DNA of 27,923 nucleotides from an uncultured Collinsella sp. (GTDB lineage: Bacteria; Actinomycetota; Coriobacteriia; Coriobacteriales; Coriobacteriaceae). The notes beneath the pieces are model-generated. The model did not search any database and was not told the DNA's origin. It saw only the letters and a program-made list of their open reading frames with translations. The translations under genes and the position numbers were made by a program. Shown here one piece after another: positions 8,115-16,190 of the stretch (the first letter of the stretch is position 1; the number at the start of each line of letters is the position of its first letter). The stretch is taken from NCBI GenBank assembly GCA_900546115.1, contig URBQ01000035.1, forward strand, positions 1 through 27,923, in the 5' to 3' direction.

Positions 8115-8834
8115 TTACCGCTTCTTCTTCTTGTTCTTCTTCTGCTTGCGCTGCTTGCCCTTGTTGTCCTGGGGCTTGTCGGCCTGTTTTGCTTCGGCAG
8201 CGGCCTTTTCTGCCTTCATCTTCTTGCGTTTGGTCTCGATGCGGAGTTTTTTGTTGATGCGCGCCTTAAGGAAGGCGCCAAACTGCTCGGCATCGCCGCG
8301 AACAAAGGTGTCCTTGGGGATCGTCACGCCCTGGTCGGCGAACATGGCAACAAAGATGCGCTCGCCGTCGAGTACGTGGTCGAGCTTCTCAAACGGGAAG
8401 AACTGCGACTTGCCGCTCTTGCCCCAGACCATCAGGCCGTCCTCGTTGGCGGCGACGCGGCGGTAGCGGCCGCCCATGGACTCGTCGGCCTCGACGGCGT
8501 CGATAAAGTCGCGGGCGAGCGTGTGATGCAGGTTTTTGCTCCACCAGGCCAAAAACGCGCCGAATACGATCAGGACGACGCCGAACTTGATCCAGTTGCC
8601 GCCGGCCACCAGCATGCCAATGCCCAGCAGGGCGGCAATGGCGGCGGCGACATACAGGGAGCCGCGGCGTCTGGGCGAGGCGACCAGGCGGGCGAAGTCG
8701 GTGACCAGATCGTTTTCGTACTGATACTCGTTGAGGTACAGGATGCCGTCATCGGCTGCTGCCTGCGCCTCGAGCGCGACCTCGACCTGGTCGGCTGCTT
8801 CGGAGGGAACGAGGTTGCTCTCTGCGTCTGCCAT
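8115..8834 (-). CDS. YcxB-like membrane protein with Lys-rich tail
   Basis: This is a 239-residue protein; the ATG at 8834 has TAGGAG about 11 nt upstream. An acidic cytoplasmic N-terminus (1-57) is followed by two adjacent membrane segments (about 58-78 and 84-102), then a C-terminal domain (about 105-200). In that domain YRRVAANEDGLMVW, FFPFEKLDHVL and IPKDTFVRGDAEQF resemble the YcxB-like domain, whose function is poorly known. The last 35 residues are almost only Lys, Ala, Gln, Arg and Asn, which suggests contact with nucleic acid or acidic lipid. It is divergent from dnaX and separated from it by 115 bp. Confidence 0.7.
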   Translation of the reverse strand: MADAESNLVPSEAADQVEVALEAQAAADDGILYLNEYQYENDLVTDFARLVASPRRRGSLYVAAAIAALLGIGMLVAGGNWIKFGVVLIVFGAFLAWWSKNLHHTLARDFIDAVEADESMGGRYRRVAANEDGLMVWGKSGKSQFFPFEKLDHVLDGERIFVAMFADQGVTIPKDTFVRGDAEQFGAFLKARINKKLRIETKRKKMKAEKAAAEAKQADKPQDNKGKQRKQKKNKKKKR

Positions 8835-8949
8835 GCTCTTTGGACTCCTATCGCGGCGGGCTCGCCGTACGGGTTATTATGAATGCAGTATGCCGTGCGA
8901 CCGCATGGCCGCCGCGGCAACAAGACTCAGTATACCCGGGGGAGCACCC

Positions 8950-11430
8950 ATGGAATCGTTGTACCGAAAGTATCGTCCGCTCACCTTTGACTCCGTGGTG
9001 GGCCAGCAGCATATCGTCTCGACGCTCGAGCACGCCATTACCGAGGGGCGCCTGTCCCACGCGTACCTGTTTTGCGGTCCGCGCGGCACGGGCAAGACCA
9101 CCATGGCGCGTATTCTTGCCAAGGCGCTGCTCTGCCGCAATGCCGAGGCGGTGCGCGCCGAGGGTGCGAGCGGCTGCATGCCCGACGGCACCTGTGAGGA
9201 ATGCGAGCTCATCGCCGAGGGCAACCACCCCGATGTCTACGAGCTCGATGCCGCCTCCCGCACGGGCGTGGACAACGTGCGCGAGGAGATCATCAACTCC
9301 GTCAACTTTGCCCCGGTGCGCGGCAAGTACAAGATCTATATCATCGACGAGGTCCACATGCTCACGACGGCGGCGTTCAACGCGCTGCTCAAGACGCTTG
9401 AGGAGCCGCCGGCACACGTGATCTTTGTGCTGTGCACCACCGACCCGCAAAAGATTCTGGAGACCATCCTCTCGCGCTGCCAGCGTTTCGATTTCCATCG
9501 CATCGGCAACGAGGATATTGAGCATCGCCTGGCATACGTGTGCGAGCAGGAGGGCTTCGACTACGACGATGAGGCGCTCGCCATCGTGGCGCGCCATGCC
9601 AAGGGCGGCATGCGCGACGCGTTGTCCACGCTGGAGCAGCTGAGCGTCTTTGGCAACGGTTCTGTGCATGCGGACGACGCCCGCTCGCTTTTAGGCGAGG
9701 TTTCGGACCAGATTCTGGGCGAGTTTTCCCGCGCCATTGCCGATCGCGATGTTGCCGAGCTCTATGGACTGATCCGTGCGCAGGTCGAGGAAGGAAACGA
9801 CCTGCTGGAGCTGACGCGCGACCTGGTGGCGCATGTGCGTGACGTGTACGTTGCCTGCGTTGCCGGTGCCCGTGCCGAGCTGTTTGAGGGCGGCTCCGAG
9901 CAGGCCGAGGCGCTTGCTGCCGAGGCCGCTGCCTTTGGCGAGCATCCTGCCGACCGCCTGGCCCGTGTGCTGACGGTGCTCGACGATGCCGCACTGGAGA
10001 TGAGGGGCGCGAGCGACGTGCGCCTGGTGCTCGAGATCGCCTGCACGCGCCTGGCACGTCCCGAGGCCGATTTAACGATTGAGGCATTGGCCGAGCGCGT
10101 GGCCCGCTTGGAGGCCATGGTTGCCAACGGCGCCGTGCCGGCGAGCGTGGCTGCTGCTCAGGCCGCCGCGCCTGCAGCATCCGTACCCGCTGCTGCCCAA
10201 CAGCCGACGCTAATTTCGGGCGCTCGTGCTGCCGCTCCGGCGGCATCCGCTGCCCCCGCTGCTACGTCCGCGCGCCAGGGCGGTATGCCTTGGGACCGTG
10301 GTGCTGCTGTTCCGGCTGCCCAGCCTGCGTCCCGTTCTGCGTCCGTGTCAGCTTCCAAGCCTGCAGCGCCTGCACCTCAGCCTGCGCCGACTCCGACGCC
10401 TCAGCCCGTTGCGGCTCCCGCGCCTGCCACCGCTCCGGCACCTAAGCCCCAGTCCAACAATGCCGCCCAGGTTGCCGCCGCCGGTACTGCCGAGACGCCC
10501 GCGGTCGAGGATGCCGGAGAGCTGCAGCGCAAATGGGCCGAGGTTGTCGAGCGTGTCAAGGCGCGTCAGGCTTCCTACGCGGGGCTTTTGCTCAATGCCC
10601 GCGCCACGGCTGACGACGGCTCCAGGCTCACGGTCTCGTTCCCCGCGGGCTCGACCTTTGCCATCAAGATGCTTGGACGCGCCGACACGCAGTCGGTGGT
10701 CCTGCCGACAGTCAGTGCGGTCTTCGGTCGTCGTACCGTCGACTATGTCCTGGATGGGGGTGGCACGCCGGCTCCTCAACATGAGGAGCATTCTCCATCT
10801 GCACGGGCTGCGGTATCTGCGGACCCGCAACCCGTGTCCTCGGCGGCCCCTGCATCCTCGAGCGCCAGCGCGACGCAGCCAAAAGCAGCACCGATAGCGG
10901 CGCCGACCCCGTCGGCGCCTAAGCCCGTCATGGCCAAACCGGCTGCTCCGACACCCGCGCCCAAGCCTGCCTCGCCCGCGCCCAAGTCGTCTGACCTGGG
11001 CAAAGCCCCCTGGCTGCGCTCCGACAACCCCGCCGGCGCTCCTGCCACGGGCAAGCTCCCGACCGAGCCCGCGCCCCGAGCGCCCGAGCGCGCGTCCGCT
11101 CCCAAGGCTCAGCCCGCCGCGCCGTCTGCGCCATGGGAATCCGAGCAGGTTCCCTACGACGATGCCATGGTTGGCGGTTTTGTTGCCGATGCTGGTGGGG
11201 ACGATCTGCCTCCGTTCGACGTGCCGGGTGCGGCGTCCGCGCCCAAGTCCGCTGCAACTGCCCCCAAAGAGGAGGACGCTCCTGCAGCTCCCTGGGAGTC
11301 CAACTCCGGTGCGGGCGGCCCCTTCGGCCATCAGGGTGCAGCCCCGAGCATCCCGCAGACCGAGGACGAGGCCAAAGCCCTCATCCGCAGCGTCTTCGGC
11401 CAGTCCACCATCTTCAAGCCGGTGGAGTAG
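8950..11430 (+). CDS. dnaX: DNA polymerase III subunit gamma/tau
   Basis: This is an 826-residue clamp-loader ATPase. I chose the ATG at 8950 with GGGGGAG upstream; the open frame extends further left but without initiation signals. It has Walker A GPRGTGKT (43-50), zinc-binding Cys 62, 76, 82 and 85, the DEVH box (133-136) and the sensor motif LSRCQRFDF (about 174-182), followed by lid and collar domains to about 390. The remainder is dominated by long Ala/Pro-rich low-complexity linkers. These are interrupted by a conserved-looking domain at about 521-601 (ELQRKWAEVVERVKARQ, then SYAGLLLNARA) that probably serves the tau functions. It is much longer than E. coli tau (643 aa) because of the linkers. 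No A-rich slippery heptamer was noticed. It is the first gene of the dnaX-ybaB-recR neighbourhood. Confidence 0.96.
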   Translation: MESLYRKYRPLTFDSVVGQQHIVSTLEHAITEGRLSHAYLFCGPRGTGKTTMARILAKALLCRNAEAVRAEGASGCMPDGTCEECELIAEGNHPDVYELDAASRTGVDNVREEIINSVNFAPVRGKYKIYIIDEVHMLTTAAFNALLKTLEEPPAHVIFVLCTTDPQKILETILSRCQRFDFHRIGNEDIEHRLAYVCEQEGFDYDDEALAIVARHAKGGMRDALSTLEQLSVFGNGSVHADDARSLLGEVSDQILGEFSRAIADRDVAELYGLIRAQVEEGNDLLELTRDLVAHVRDVYVACVAGARAELFEGGSEQAEALAAEAAAFGEHPADRLARVLTVLDDAALEMRGASDVRLVLEIACTRLARPEADLTIEALAERVARLEAMVANGAVPASVAAAQAAAPAASVPAAAQQPTLISGARAAAPAASAAPAATSARQGGMPWDRGAAVPAAQPASRSASVSASKPAAPAPQPAPTPTPQPVAAPAPATAPAPKPQSNNAAQVAAAGTAETPAVEDAGELQRKWAEVVERVKARQASYAGLLLNARATADDGSRLTVSFPAGSTFAIKMLGRADTQSVVLPTVSAVFGRRTVDYVLDGGGTPAPQHEEHSPSARAAVSADPQPVSSAAPASSSASATQPKAAPIAAPTPSAPKPVMAKPAAPTPAPKPASPAPKSSDLGKAPWLRSDNPAGAPATGKLPTEPAPRAPERASAPKAQPAAPSAPWESEQVPYDDAMVGGFVADAGGDDLPPFDVPGAASAPKSAATAPKEEDAPAAPWESNSGAGGPFGHQGAAPSIPQTEDEAKALIRSVFGQSTIFKPVE

Positions 11431-11451
11431 CTGCGCAGGCGGGTATACTGC

Positions 11452-11925
11452 TCAAGAAGAGAACCCCTTGCCCGGGCGCATCTGTATTTCGGACATGTGC
11501 AACGTGGTGCCGCGTATATCGCATTCGAGCAGACAGGCGCGTGACGGTCGGCCTAGGATGCTGAGGTCGATACGATACGTCGCATGGCTGTCCGTGTACT
11601 CGACTTGCTCGGCGTTGACGGTTGCTCCGATTGTAAATAAAGAGCCCAGTTCGGCATCGACAATCTTGGAGTCCTTTATCTTGACCTTGAACTCTTGGTA
11701 GAGGGACGGGCTGTTGTAGTAAATGGTTCGGGTTCCGTCGGTGCATTCATCGGTCGTCTCCCATTTGACGACGGGCTGGTCCGAGCTGGCTATCAGCAGT
11801 TCTGCTCCAAAAGCTATGGCATGGGTGATGATAACCAGTAATACCCAGACGACAAAGAGATAGAGAACCACATATGCAACGGGGTGTTTTGAGCGGATGT
11901 TTTGGAGCGCGTCGGGGGCATTCAT
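11452..11925 (-). CDS. Small single-pass membrane protein, unknown
   Basis: This is a 157-residue protein. The ATG at 11925 has GGAGG eight nt upstream, and a TATAAT lies about 35 nt ahead. A single strongly hydrophobic segment (about 17-42) follows a short cytoplasmic N-terminus. The remaining ~115 residues are a soluble, probably extracytoplasmic domain without motifs I recognise. It is convergent with dnaX with only 21 bp between the stops. It separates dnaX from ybaB on the opposite strand, an insertion into what is usually a compact conserved block. Two Cys (in TDECTDG and LLECDIR) could form a disulfide if the domain is outside; this is speculation. Confidence 0.7.
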   Translation of the reverse strand: MNAPDALQNIRSKHPVAYVVLYLFVVWVLLVIITHAIAFGAELLIASSDQPVVKWETTDECTDGTRTIYYNSPSLYQEFKVKIKDSKIVDAELGSLFTIGATVNAEQVEYTDSHATYRIDLSILGRPSRACLLECDIRGTTLHMSEIQMRPGKGFSS

Positions 11926-11959
11926 GGGGCACCTCCAAATTGCAATCTATGACAATCAA

Positions 11960-11965
11960 ATTATA
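11960..11965 (-). promoter_or_regulatory. Candidate -10 box (TATAAT) of the small membrane protein gene
   Basis: Read on the minus strand, GGGTATAATTTG gives a perfect -10 hexamer 34 nt before the ATG at 11925. No good -35 is visible at standard spacing. Confidence 0.4.
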
Positions 11966-12068
11966 CCCTGCCGCCATGTGCTCCGCCTCGAGCAGCGGTT
12001 TGGCATTTAGCTATTTAGTGGCACACATGAAATGCCGGATTCGGCTCTACTAGATTGAGTATGCGATA

Positions 12069-12101
12069 TTATGCAACCTTGCATAATTCGGCCTTGCATA
12101 A
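12069..12101. promoter_or_regulatory. TTATGCAA/TTGCATAA repeats, candidate operator
   Basis: In the 339-bp gap before ybaB, TTATGCAA (12069-12076) is followed after two bases by its exact complement TTGCATAA (12079-12086), and TTGCATAA recurs at 12094-12101. The arrangement of one dyad plus an extra half-site resembles a regulator binding region or overlapping -10-like CATAAT elements. I see no gene in the gap. Confidence 0.4.
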
Positions 12102-12208
12102 TCTTTGCGTGCGGTTTGTATTGGAGGACATGTATATCGACTGAGGTAGCGTGTCCGCCCCGTTCGCTGGCCTCACGCCGTGGTACGATTTTTGAGCTTG
12201 AAAGTCCC

Positions 12209-12245
12209 GCCGCGCTCCGGCTGCCCTTGCAGCTCGGCGTGCGGC
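12209..12245 (+). promoter_or_regulatory. GC-rich leader hairpin upstream of ybaB
   Basis: GCTGC/GCAGC around a CCTT loop, extended outward by CCG/CGG and GCCGC/GCGGC pairs with a small bulge, ends 7 nt before the AAAGGAG ribosome site of ybaB. It has no T-run. It may stabilise the transcript or affect initiation. Confidence 0.35.
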
Positions 12246-12264
12246 CGCACGTAAAGGAGCCATC

Positions 12265-12585
12265 ATGGCCGGTATGAACATGCAGCAGATGATGAAGCAG
12301 GCTCGCAAGATGCAGGAGCAGCTTGCCGCCGCGCAGGAGAACCTCAAGTCCCAGACCGTCGACGCCTCTGCCGGCGGCGGTATGGTCAAGGTGACCGTTA
12401 ACGGCGAGATGGAGCTCGTCAACCTCACTATTGACCCCGATGCCCTCGATCCCGAGGACGTCGATATGCTGCAGGACATGATCATGGCTGCCGTCAACGA
12501 GGCCGTCCGCGGCGTCAACGAGCTCGCCAACAAGCAGATGGGCGCCATCACCGGCGGCCTCAACATCCCGGGCATGCCGTTCTAA
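12265..12585 (+). CDS. ybaB: YbaB/EbfC family nucleoid-associated protein
   Basis: This is a 106-residue protein of the usual family length. The start ATG has AAAGGAG seven nt upstream. A Met/Gln-rich helical N-terminus (MQQMMKQARKMQEQL) is followed by the central VKVTVNGEMELVNLTIDPDAL strand region and a C-terminal helix, as expected for these dimeric DNA-binding proteins. It lies 13 bp upstream of recR, the conserved order in many bacteria, so the two are co-transcribed and probably linked to recombination repair or nucleoid organisation. There are no unusual residues; the C-terminal NIPGMPF tail is typical. Confidence 0.95.
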   Translation: MAGMNMQQMMKQARKMQEQLAAAQENLKSQTVDASAGGGMVKVTVNGEMELVNLTIDPDALDPEDVDMLQDMIMAAVNEAVRGVNELANKQMGAITGGLNIPGMPF

Positions 12586-12598
12586 GACACGCATATAT

Positions 12599-13195
12599 AT
12601 GAGTGCGAATCACAGTCTGCAAAAACTGCTCGATGAGCTGGGCCGTCTGCCGGGCATTGGTCCCAAGTCGGCCCAGCGCATCGCCTATTACCTGCTCGAG
12701 GCCGATGCCGAGGAGGCCCGCCGCCTGGCCGAGGCCATCCTGGAGGTTAAGCAGGAGGTCCACTTTTGCAGCCGTTGCTTTAACTACGCCACGGCCGACG
12801 AGTGCTCCATCTGCCAGGATTCGATGCGCGACACTACTCGCATTTGCGTGGTGGGCGAGCCGCGCGATGTCCAGGCGATTGAGCGCACGGGCAGCTACCA
12901 CGGTCTCTACCACGTATTGGGCGGCGTGATCAGTCCCATGGACAAGATTGGTCCCGAGCAGTTGCACATTCGTGAGCTGCTGGCACGCTTGGGCCACGAG
13001 GACATCCACGAGGTCATCATCGCCACCAACCCCAATATCGAGGGCGAGACCACGGCGAGCTACCTGGCCCGCACTATCAAGCCGCTGGGCGTTGAGGTAT
13101 CGCGTCTGGCGAGCGGCCTTCCCGTGGGCGGCGACCTGGAGTATGCCGACGAGCTTACGCTTGGGCGCGCCATCGAGGCCCGTCGCACGATTTAG
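12599..13195 (+). CDS. recR: Recombination mediator protein RecR
   Basis: This is a 198-residue protein, the normal family length. The helix-hairpin-helix region is near the N-terminus (LGRLPGIGPKSAQRIAYYL, about 14-32). The zinc site is Cys 57, 60, 69 and 72, and the Toprim domain runs from about 80 (ICVVGEPRD) to 175, with the conserved LGGVISPM and TNPNIEGE segments. RecR acts with RecO, and RecF where present, to load RecA on SSB-coated DNA. The start follows ybaB by 13 bp, and the intervening AT-rich stretch has no Shine-Dalgarno sequence, so initiation probably relies on translational coupling. Confidence 0.97.
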   Translation: MSANHSLQKLLDELGRLPGIGPKSAQRIAYYLLEADAEEARRLAEAILEVKQEVHFCSRCFNYATADECSICQDSMRDTTRICVVGEPRDVQAIERTGSYHGLYHVLGGVISPMDKIGPEQLHIRELLARLGHEDIHEVIIATNPNIEGETTASYLARTIKPLGVEVSRLASGLPVGGDLEYADELTLGRAIEARRTI

Positions 13196-13232
13196 GTGGC
13201 GAGCCTGCTCCTGCCGTATGTCTTCATCGCGA

Positions 13233-13262
13233 CGCACGGGGTAGCCATAATTTCCCCGTGCG
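13233..13262 (+). terminator. Hairpin after recR
   Basis: CGCACGGGG (13233-13241) pairs with CCCCGTGCG (13254-13262) around a 12-nt loop, 37 bp after the recR stop. No strong T-run follows, so termination strength is uncertain. Confidence 0.5.
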
Positions 13263-13270
13263 ACTGTAAG

Positions 13271-13378
13271 TTTGTTGTGCAACAAAGATGCTTTGTATCC
13301 GCTTATCGCATGGATGCTTCCACTCGCATCCTTAATTTGCCCATTCGTTGCGCAACCTTTTGGGTTCGCTGATACACT
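13271..13378 (+). promoter_or_regulatory. Promoter region with two TTG-N2-CAA dyads
   Basis: Two dyads lie in the 245-bp gap after recR: TTTGTTG-TG-CAACAAA (13271-13286) and GTTGCGCAAC (13347-13356). The second contains a possible -35 (TTGCGC, 13348-13353), followed 19 bp later by TACACT (13373-13378) as a weak -10. The shared TTGNGCAA core suggests one regulator controlling the downstream operon. All of this is from inspection only. Confidence 0.35.
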
Positions 13379-13400
13379 CAAATATGGATTCGAATGAATG

Positions 13401-13426
13401 CGCCGCTCCCGAGCGGCGTGTTTTTG
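13401..13426 (+). terminator. Leader hairpin with T-run, possible attenuator
   Basis: CGCCGCTC (13401-13408) pairs with GAGCGGCG (13411-13418) and is followed by TGTTTTTG, a canonical intrinsic terminator. It ends just before the GGAGGAG site (13429-13435) of the next gene and lies downstream of the candidate promoter. It therefore either ends upstream readthrough or attenuates the operon's own transcript. Confidence 0.6.
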
Positions 13427-13440
13427 TTGGAGGAGAACGC

Positions 13441-14346
13441 ATGCGGCCCGGTGGCACTCAGACAAAGCGCGGCGCCGCGGTGCGCATGCGACGCCGACTG
13501 GGCTTGGCGCCGCGGGCGTACGCACTGCTGTCTTGCTCGCTGGTGCTGGTCATAGCTGGCGTTTCTGCCTATGGCATGACCGTGCCGTCCATGATGCAGG
13601 CACATGCCGCACGCGAACCGCGCGTGGGGCATGAGGTCAAAAGTGACCTGGGGACCACGACTGGATATGCTTGGGCAAGTGTGGTCGCGCATATTGTGTT
13701 TGGCACCGGCGACGCGGACGGCGCCGAGGCCCCGGACAACGAAGTCACGCTTGCCAATGGCAAAACCATCGTGCTCACCAACACCAAGATCATCGATCGG
13801 TTGTCCAACAATAGCGTGGCGGCAACGGTGAATAAGGTCGAGCAGCAGAAGGAGCAGGACGCCCAGCAGTCCGGAAAGCCCGGTAGCTCGGATACTTCTG
13901 GCTCCGGCTCGGATTCGTCGAGTTCGGGCGGTGGCTCTGGGTCGGGTTCCTCTGCCGGAGGGTCTGGAAACGGCGGCTCGACGGGCGGCAACACTGACAA
14001 CGATGCAAACTCCGGTGGCCTTTCCGCTGCTGAGGAAGAGAGCATTCACAGCTGGCTTGTGACCAAGTACAACATGCTCGACGGCTATGTTTCTCGTGCC
14101 AATGACGTGGTCTCGACCTATAACTCTACGGGAGATCCCAGGCCGTGCGACAGCCTGGTCGGGGAGATGTTTGTCATTCGAGCCGAGTTCGGTCGTCAGA
14201 CATTCTCGCCCCGGTCAAAGTGGTATCAGCAGTATGCCAATCTGTGGGGCTGTTACACCAACCTATGTCAATGGGTCGGCCATTACGGTGATGATGACGT
14301 CGCGCTCGGTAACTTCAACAATAACGTGGCGGCGCTTGCCCTATGA
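13441..14346 (+). CDS. Signal-anchored protein with Ser/Gly-rich linker, unknown
   Basis: This is a 301-residue protein. The ATG at 13441 has GGAGGAG six nt upstream; longer in-frame starts at 13348 and 13384 lie in the promoter and hairpin. A cationic N-terminus (1-25) and one hydrophobic segment (about 28-45) suggest a type II anchor or signal peptide. A first extracytoplasmic part (about 50-135) is followed by a low-complexity Ser/Gly/Asp linker (about 140-195). The C-terminal ~105-residue domain carries the segments WLVTKYNMLDGYVSRA and WYQQYANLWGCYTNLCQW. I do not recognise the family. Its stop overlaps the kinase start (ATGA), so it belongs to a kinase-FHA operon and may be a sensor, a substrate or a cell-wall protein controlled by that kinase. 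Confidence 0.75.
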   Translation: MRPGGTQTKRGAAVRMRRRLGLAPRAYALLSCSLVLVIAGVSAYGMTVPSMMQAHAAREPRVGHEVKSDLGTTTGYAWASVVAHIVFGTGDADGAEAPDNEVTLANGKTIVLTNTKIIDRLSNNSVAATVNKVEQQKEQDAQQSGKPGSSDTSGSGSDSSSSGGGSGSGSSAGGSGNGGSTGGNTDNDANSGGLSAAEEESIHSWLVTKYNMLDGYVSRANDVVSTYNSTGDPRPCDSLVGEMFVIRAEFGRQTFSPRSKWYQQYANLWGCYTNLCQWVGHYGDDDVALGNFNNNVAALAL

Positions 14347-16187
14347 TGACCGATCTTGCATCCACCACACCACAATCGCTCGGTCGCGATCCCATGGTCG
14401 GCCTGCGCCTGGCGCGTGTCGACGGGTTTGAGCCGGCCATTGCGCTCGGTCAGGACGAACTGCCTGCCTATCTGCGTCGTTTTACGATACTGTTTGCCGA
14501 CGATGCCACCATGCGCCGTGGCGGTATCGGCCGCGTGACGCGTGCCGTCAACGCCCAAGGCGAGGCCGTGGCACTCAAGCAGCTCATCTTGCCAACGTGC
14601 GATGAGTTTGACGATGCCGCCGCCCATGAGGCGCTGGTCGCCAAGTTCAAAGCGGCGTTTCGCGAGGAATACGAATGCCATCGCGCCCTTTCGGGCCTTA
14701 AGGGCTTTCCCCGCCTCTATGGCTGGGGCGAGGTCGACGGTGTGCCTGCAATTGTCATGGAATGGGTCGAGGGCGAGACGCTCGCCCGCTTGCGCTCGCG
14801 CTTTGCCGTGGACGATGCCGGCCGCCTATCGCCGCTTGTGGCGGCGCGTCTGGGTCGCGACCTGTTCGATCTGCTCTGCCGTATGAGCCTGGTGGGCGAG
14901 GGCTTTGTCCATCGCGATATCTCGCCCGCTAATATTATGGTGCGTACGGCGCGTCTACCGCTTGACCGGCAGCTTGCCGAGGGCACCTTTGACCTGTGCC
15001 TGATCGACTTTGGCTCGTCGCTGACGCTTGAGCCTGCGTCGGCCGTGGCCGGTACCGGCGGCAAGGCGTCGTTTACGGAGCGCTATGCCACGCTGCGTCG
15101 CGCGACGGTTGCCTATGCCCCGCCCGAGATGCTCACCGACGATATTCCCGACCTGCGCGCTTTGCGTATGTCGCCGGCGATCGACGTCTATGCCGCAGCA
15201 AGCACGGTTTACGAGCTCATTGCCGGCGCCGCGCCATACGAAGCCGCGCCGAGCACTTCGGGCACCTCGGGTTCGCGCAAAAAGACGCGCGGCATCGCCA
15301 GCCCCTACCGTCTCAAGATGGACACGCTGCCCGACTATCCCATTGGTGCCCATGCGCCCGGTTGCGATTTGACTCAGCTGCTTCGTCGTGAGCCCGATGT
15401 GGCGCTCGCTGCGGCCGAGCAGGCCCAGCAGCTGGGGCTTGAGCCGGATTCCGAGGAGCTACGCGATGCGCTGGCGTTTGTCGATGCCCAGCTGTTCGAC
15501 GTGGTGATGGCCTGTCTGTCCAGCCATCAAAAAGATCGTCCCGAGCCGGCGGCGGTCGAGGCGGCGCTCTCGGCGTTTTGTGACCACTATGCGCAAAATG
15601 TCGGTCGTTCGCTCCGCGGCGAGCCGCTCACGCCGTGCCCCATGGATGCGTCTGGCCGCGCGGTTCGTCGCGCGCTGATGGTCGGCGCGACGGTCGTCTG
15701 TGGCGTGGTTTGGGCTGTGGTCGTGGTTTCGGCCGCGCTGCTGGCGTCGGGCGCTCGCGTGACGGCGACTTTGGGATCGCTCGTGTGGTCTGGGTCGCTA
15801 CCGGGTATTATTGCCGCACTGGCGTTGGCGCTGCCAGGCATAGCCGGCGTTGCCGCGGGGGCACTTGCGCGCGATCGGCGCTCGGGCTTCCTGCAGGGTG
15901 TGCTTGCGCTTTCTGCCTGCGAGGTTCCGGTGCTGGTTGTGGCTGCATGTAGCGTATTTTCCCAACGCGCCGTGATGGGCGGCCTTGTTGCCGCTCTGGT
16001 TGCAACCTATACGCTTACGTGGTTTTTGCTTGCGATGGGCTTTGCCTTTGAACTTCCCGTTTCGGCACCGCGACGCACAAAAGCCCAGATGGCGACTCCG
16101 CTTGCCGGTGGAGCCGCAGCTGTCCGTACTTTTGGCGGACCTGTCGAAGTATCGTCCGATTCTATTTCTACGACCAAGGAGGCCTAG
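14343..16187 (+). CDS. Membrane Ser/Thr protein kinase (Hanks type)
   Basis: This is a 614-residue protein whose ATG overlaps the previous stop; the next codon is also ATG. The kinase domain spans about 45-410: a reduced glycine loop GGIGRV (60-65), VALK lysine (K79), catalytic HRDISPAN (190-197), IDFG (221-224) and APPE (259-262). A long insert (about 300-380) separates the C-lobe helices. Four hydrophobic segments follow (about 444-468, 484-508, 517-540, 545-570), with no PASTA domains. All catalytic residues are present, unlike the HLD variant of the first kinase in the window. It is probably an active kinase acting on the co-encoded FHA protein or on membrane partners. Confidence 0.88.
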   Translation: MMTDLASTTPQSLGRDPMVGLRLARVDGFEPAIALGQDELPAYLRRFTILFADDATMRRGGIGRVTRAVNAQGEAVALKQLILPTCDEFDDAAAHEALVAKFKAAFREEYECHRALSGLKGFPRLYGWGEVDGVPAIVMEWVEGETLARLRSRFAVDDAGRLSPLVAARLGRDLFDLLCRMSLVGEGFVHRDISPANIMVRTARLPLDRQLAEGTFDLCLIDFGSSLTLEPASAVAGTGGKASFTERYATLRRATVAYAPPEMLTDDIPDLRALRMSPAIDVYAAASTVYELIAGAAPYEAAPSTSGTSGSRKKTRGIASPYRLKMDTLPDYPIGAHAPGCDLTQLLRREPDVALAAAEQAQQLGLEPDSEELRDALAFVDAQLFDVVMACLSSHQKDRPEPAAVEAALSAFCDHYAQNVGRSLRGEPLTPCPMDASGRAVRRALMVGATVVCGVVWAVVVVSAALLASGARVTATLGSLVWSGSLPGIIAALALALPGIAGVAAGALARDRRSGFLQGVLALSACEVPVLVVAACSVFSQRAVMGGLVAALVATYTLTWFLLAMGFAFELPVSAPRRTKAQMATPLAGGAAAVRTFGGPVEVSSDSISTTKEA

Positions 16188-16190
16188 GTC

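Noticed and set aside
8835..8949. SRP RNA gene near dnaX, as in many bacteria
   Set aside because: The conserved GGAA-type loop and flanking motifs of SRP RNA are not seen in this gap, nor in 11926-12264.
8950..11430. Programmed frameshift in dnaX making a separate gamma form
   Set aside because: No A6G-type slippery run with following stem was noticed; the Ala/Pro-rich region is GC-rich throughout.
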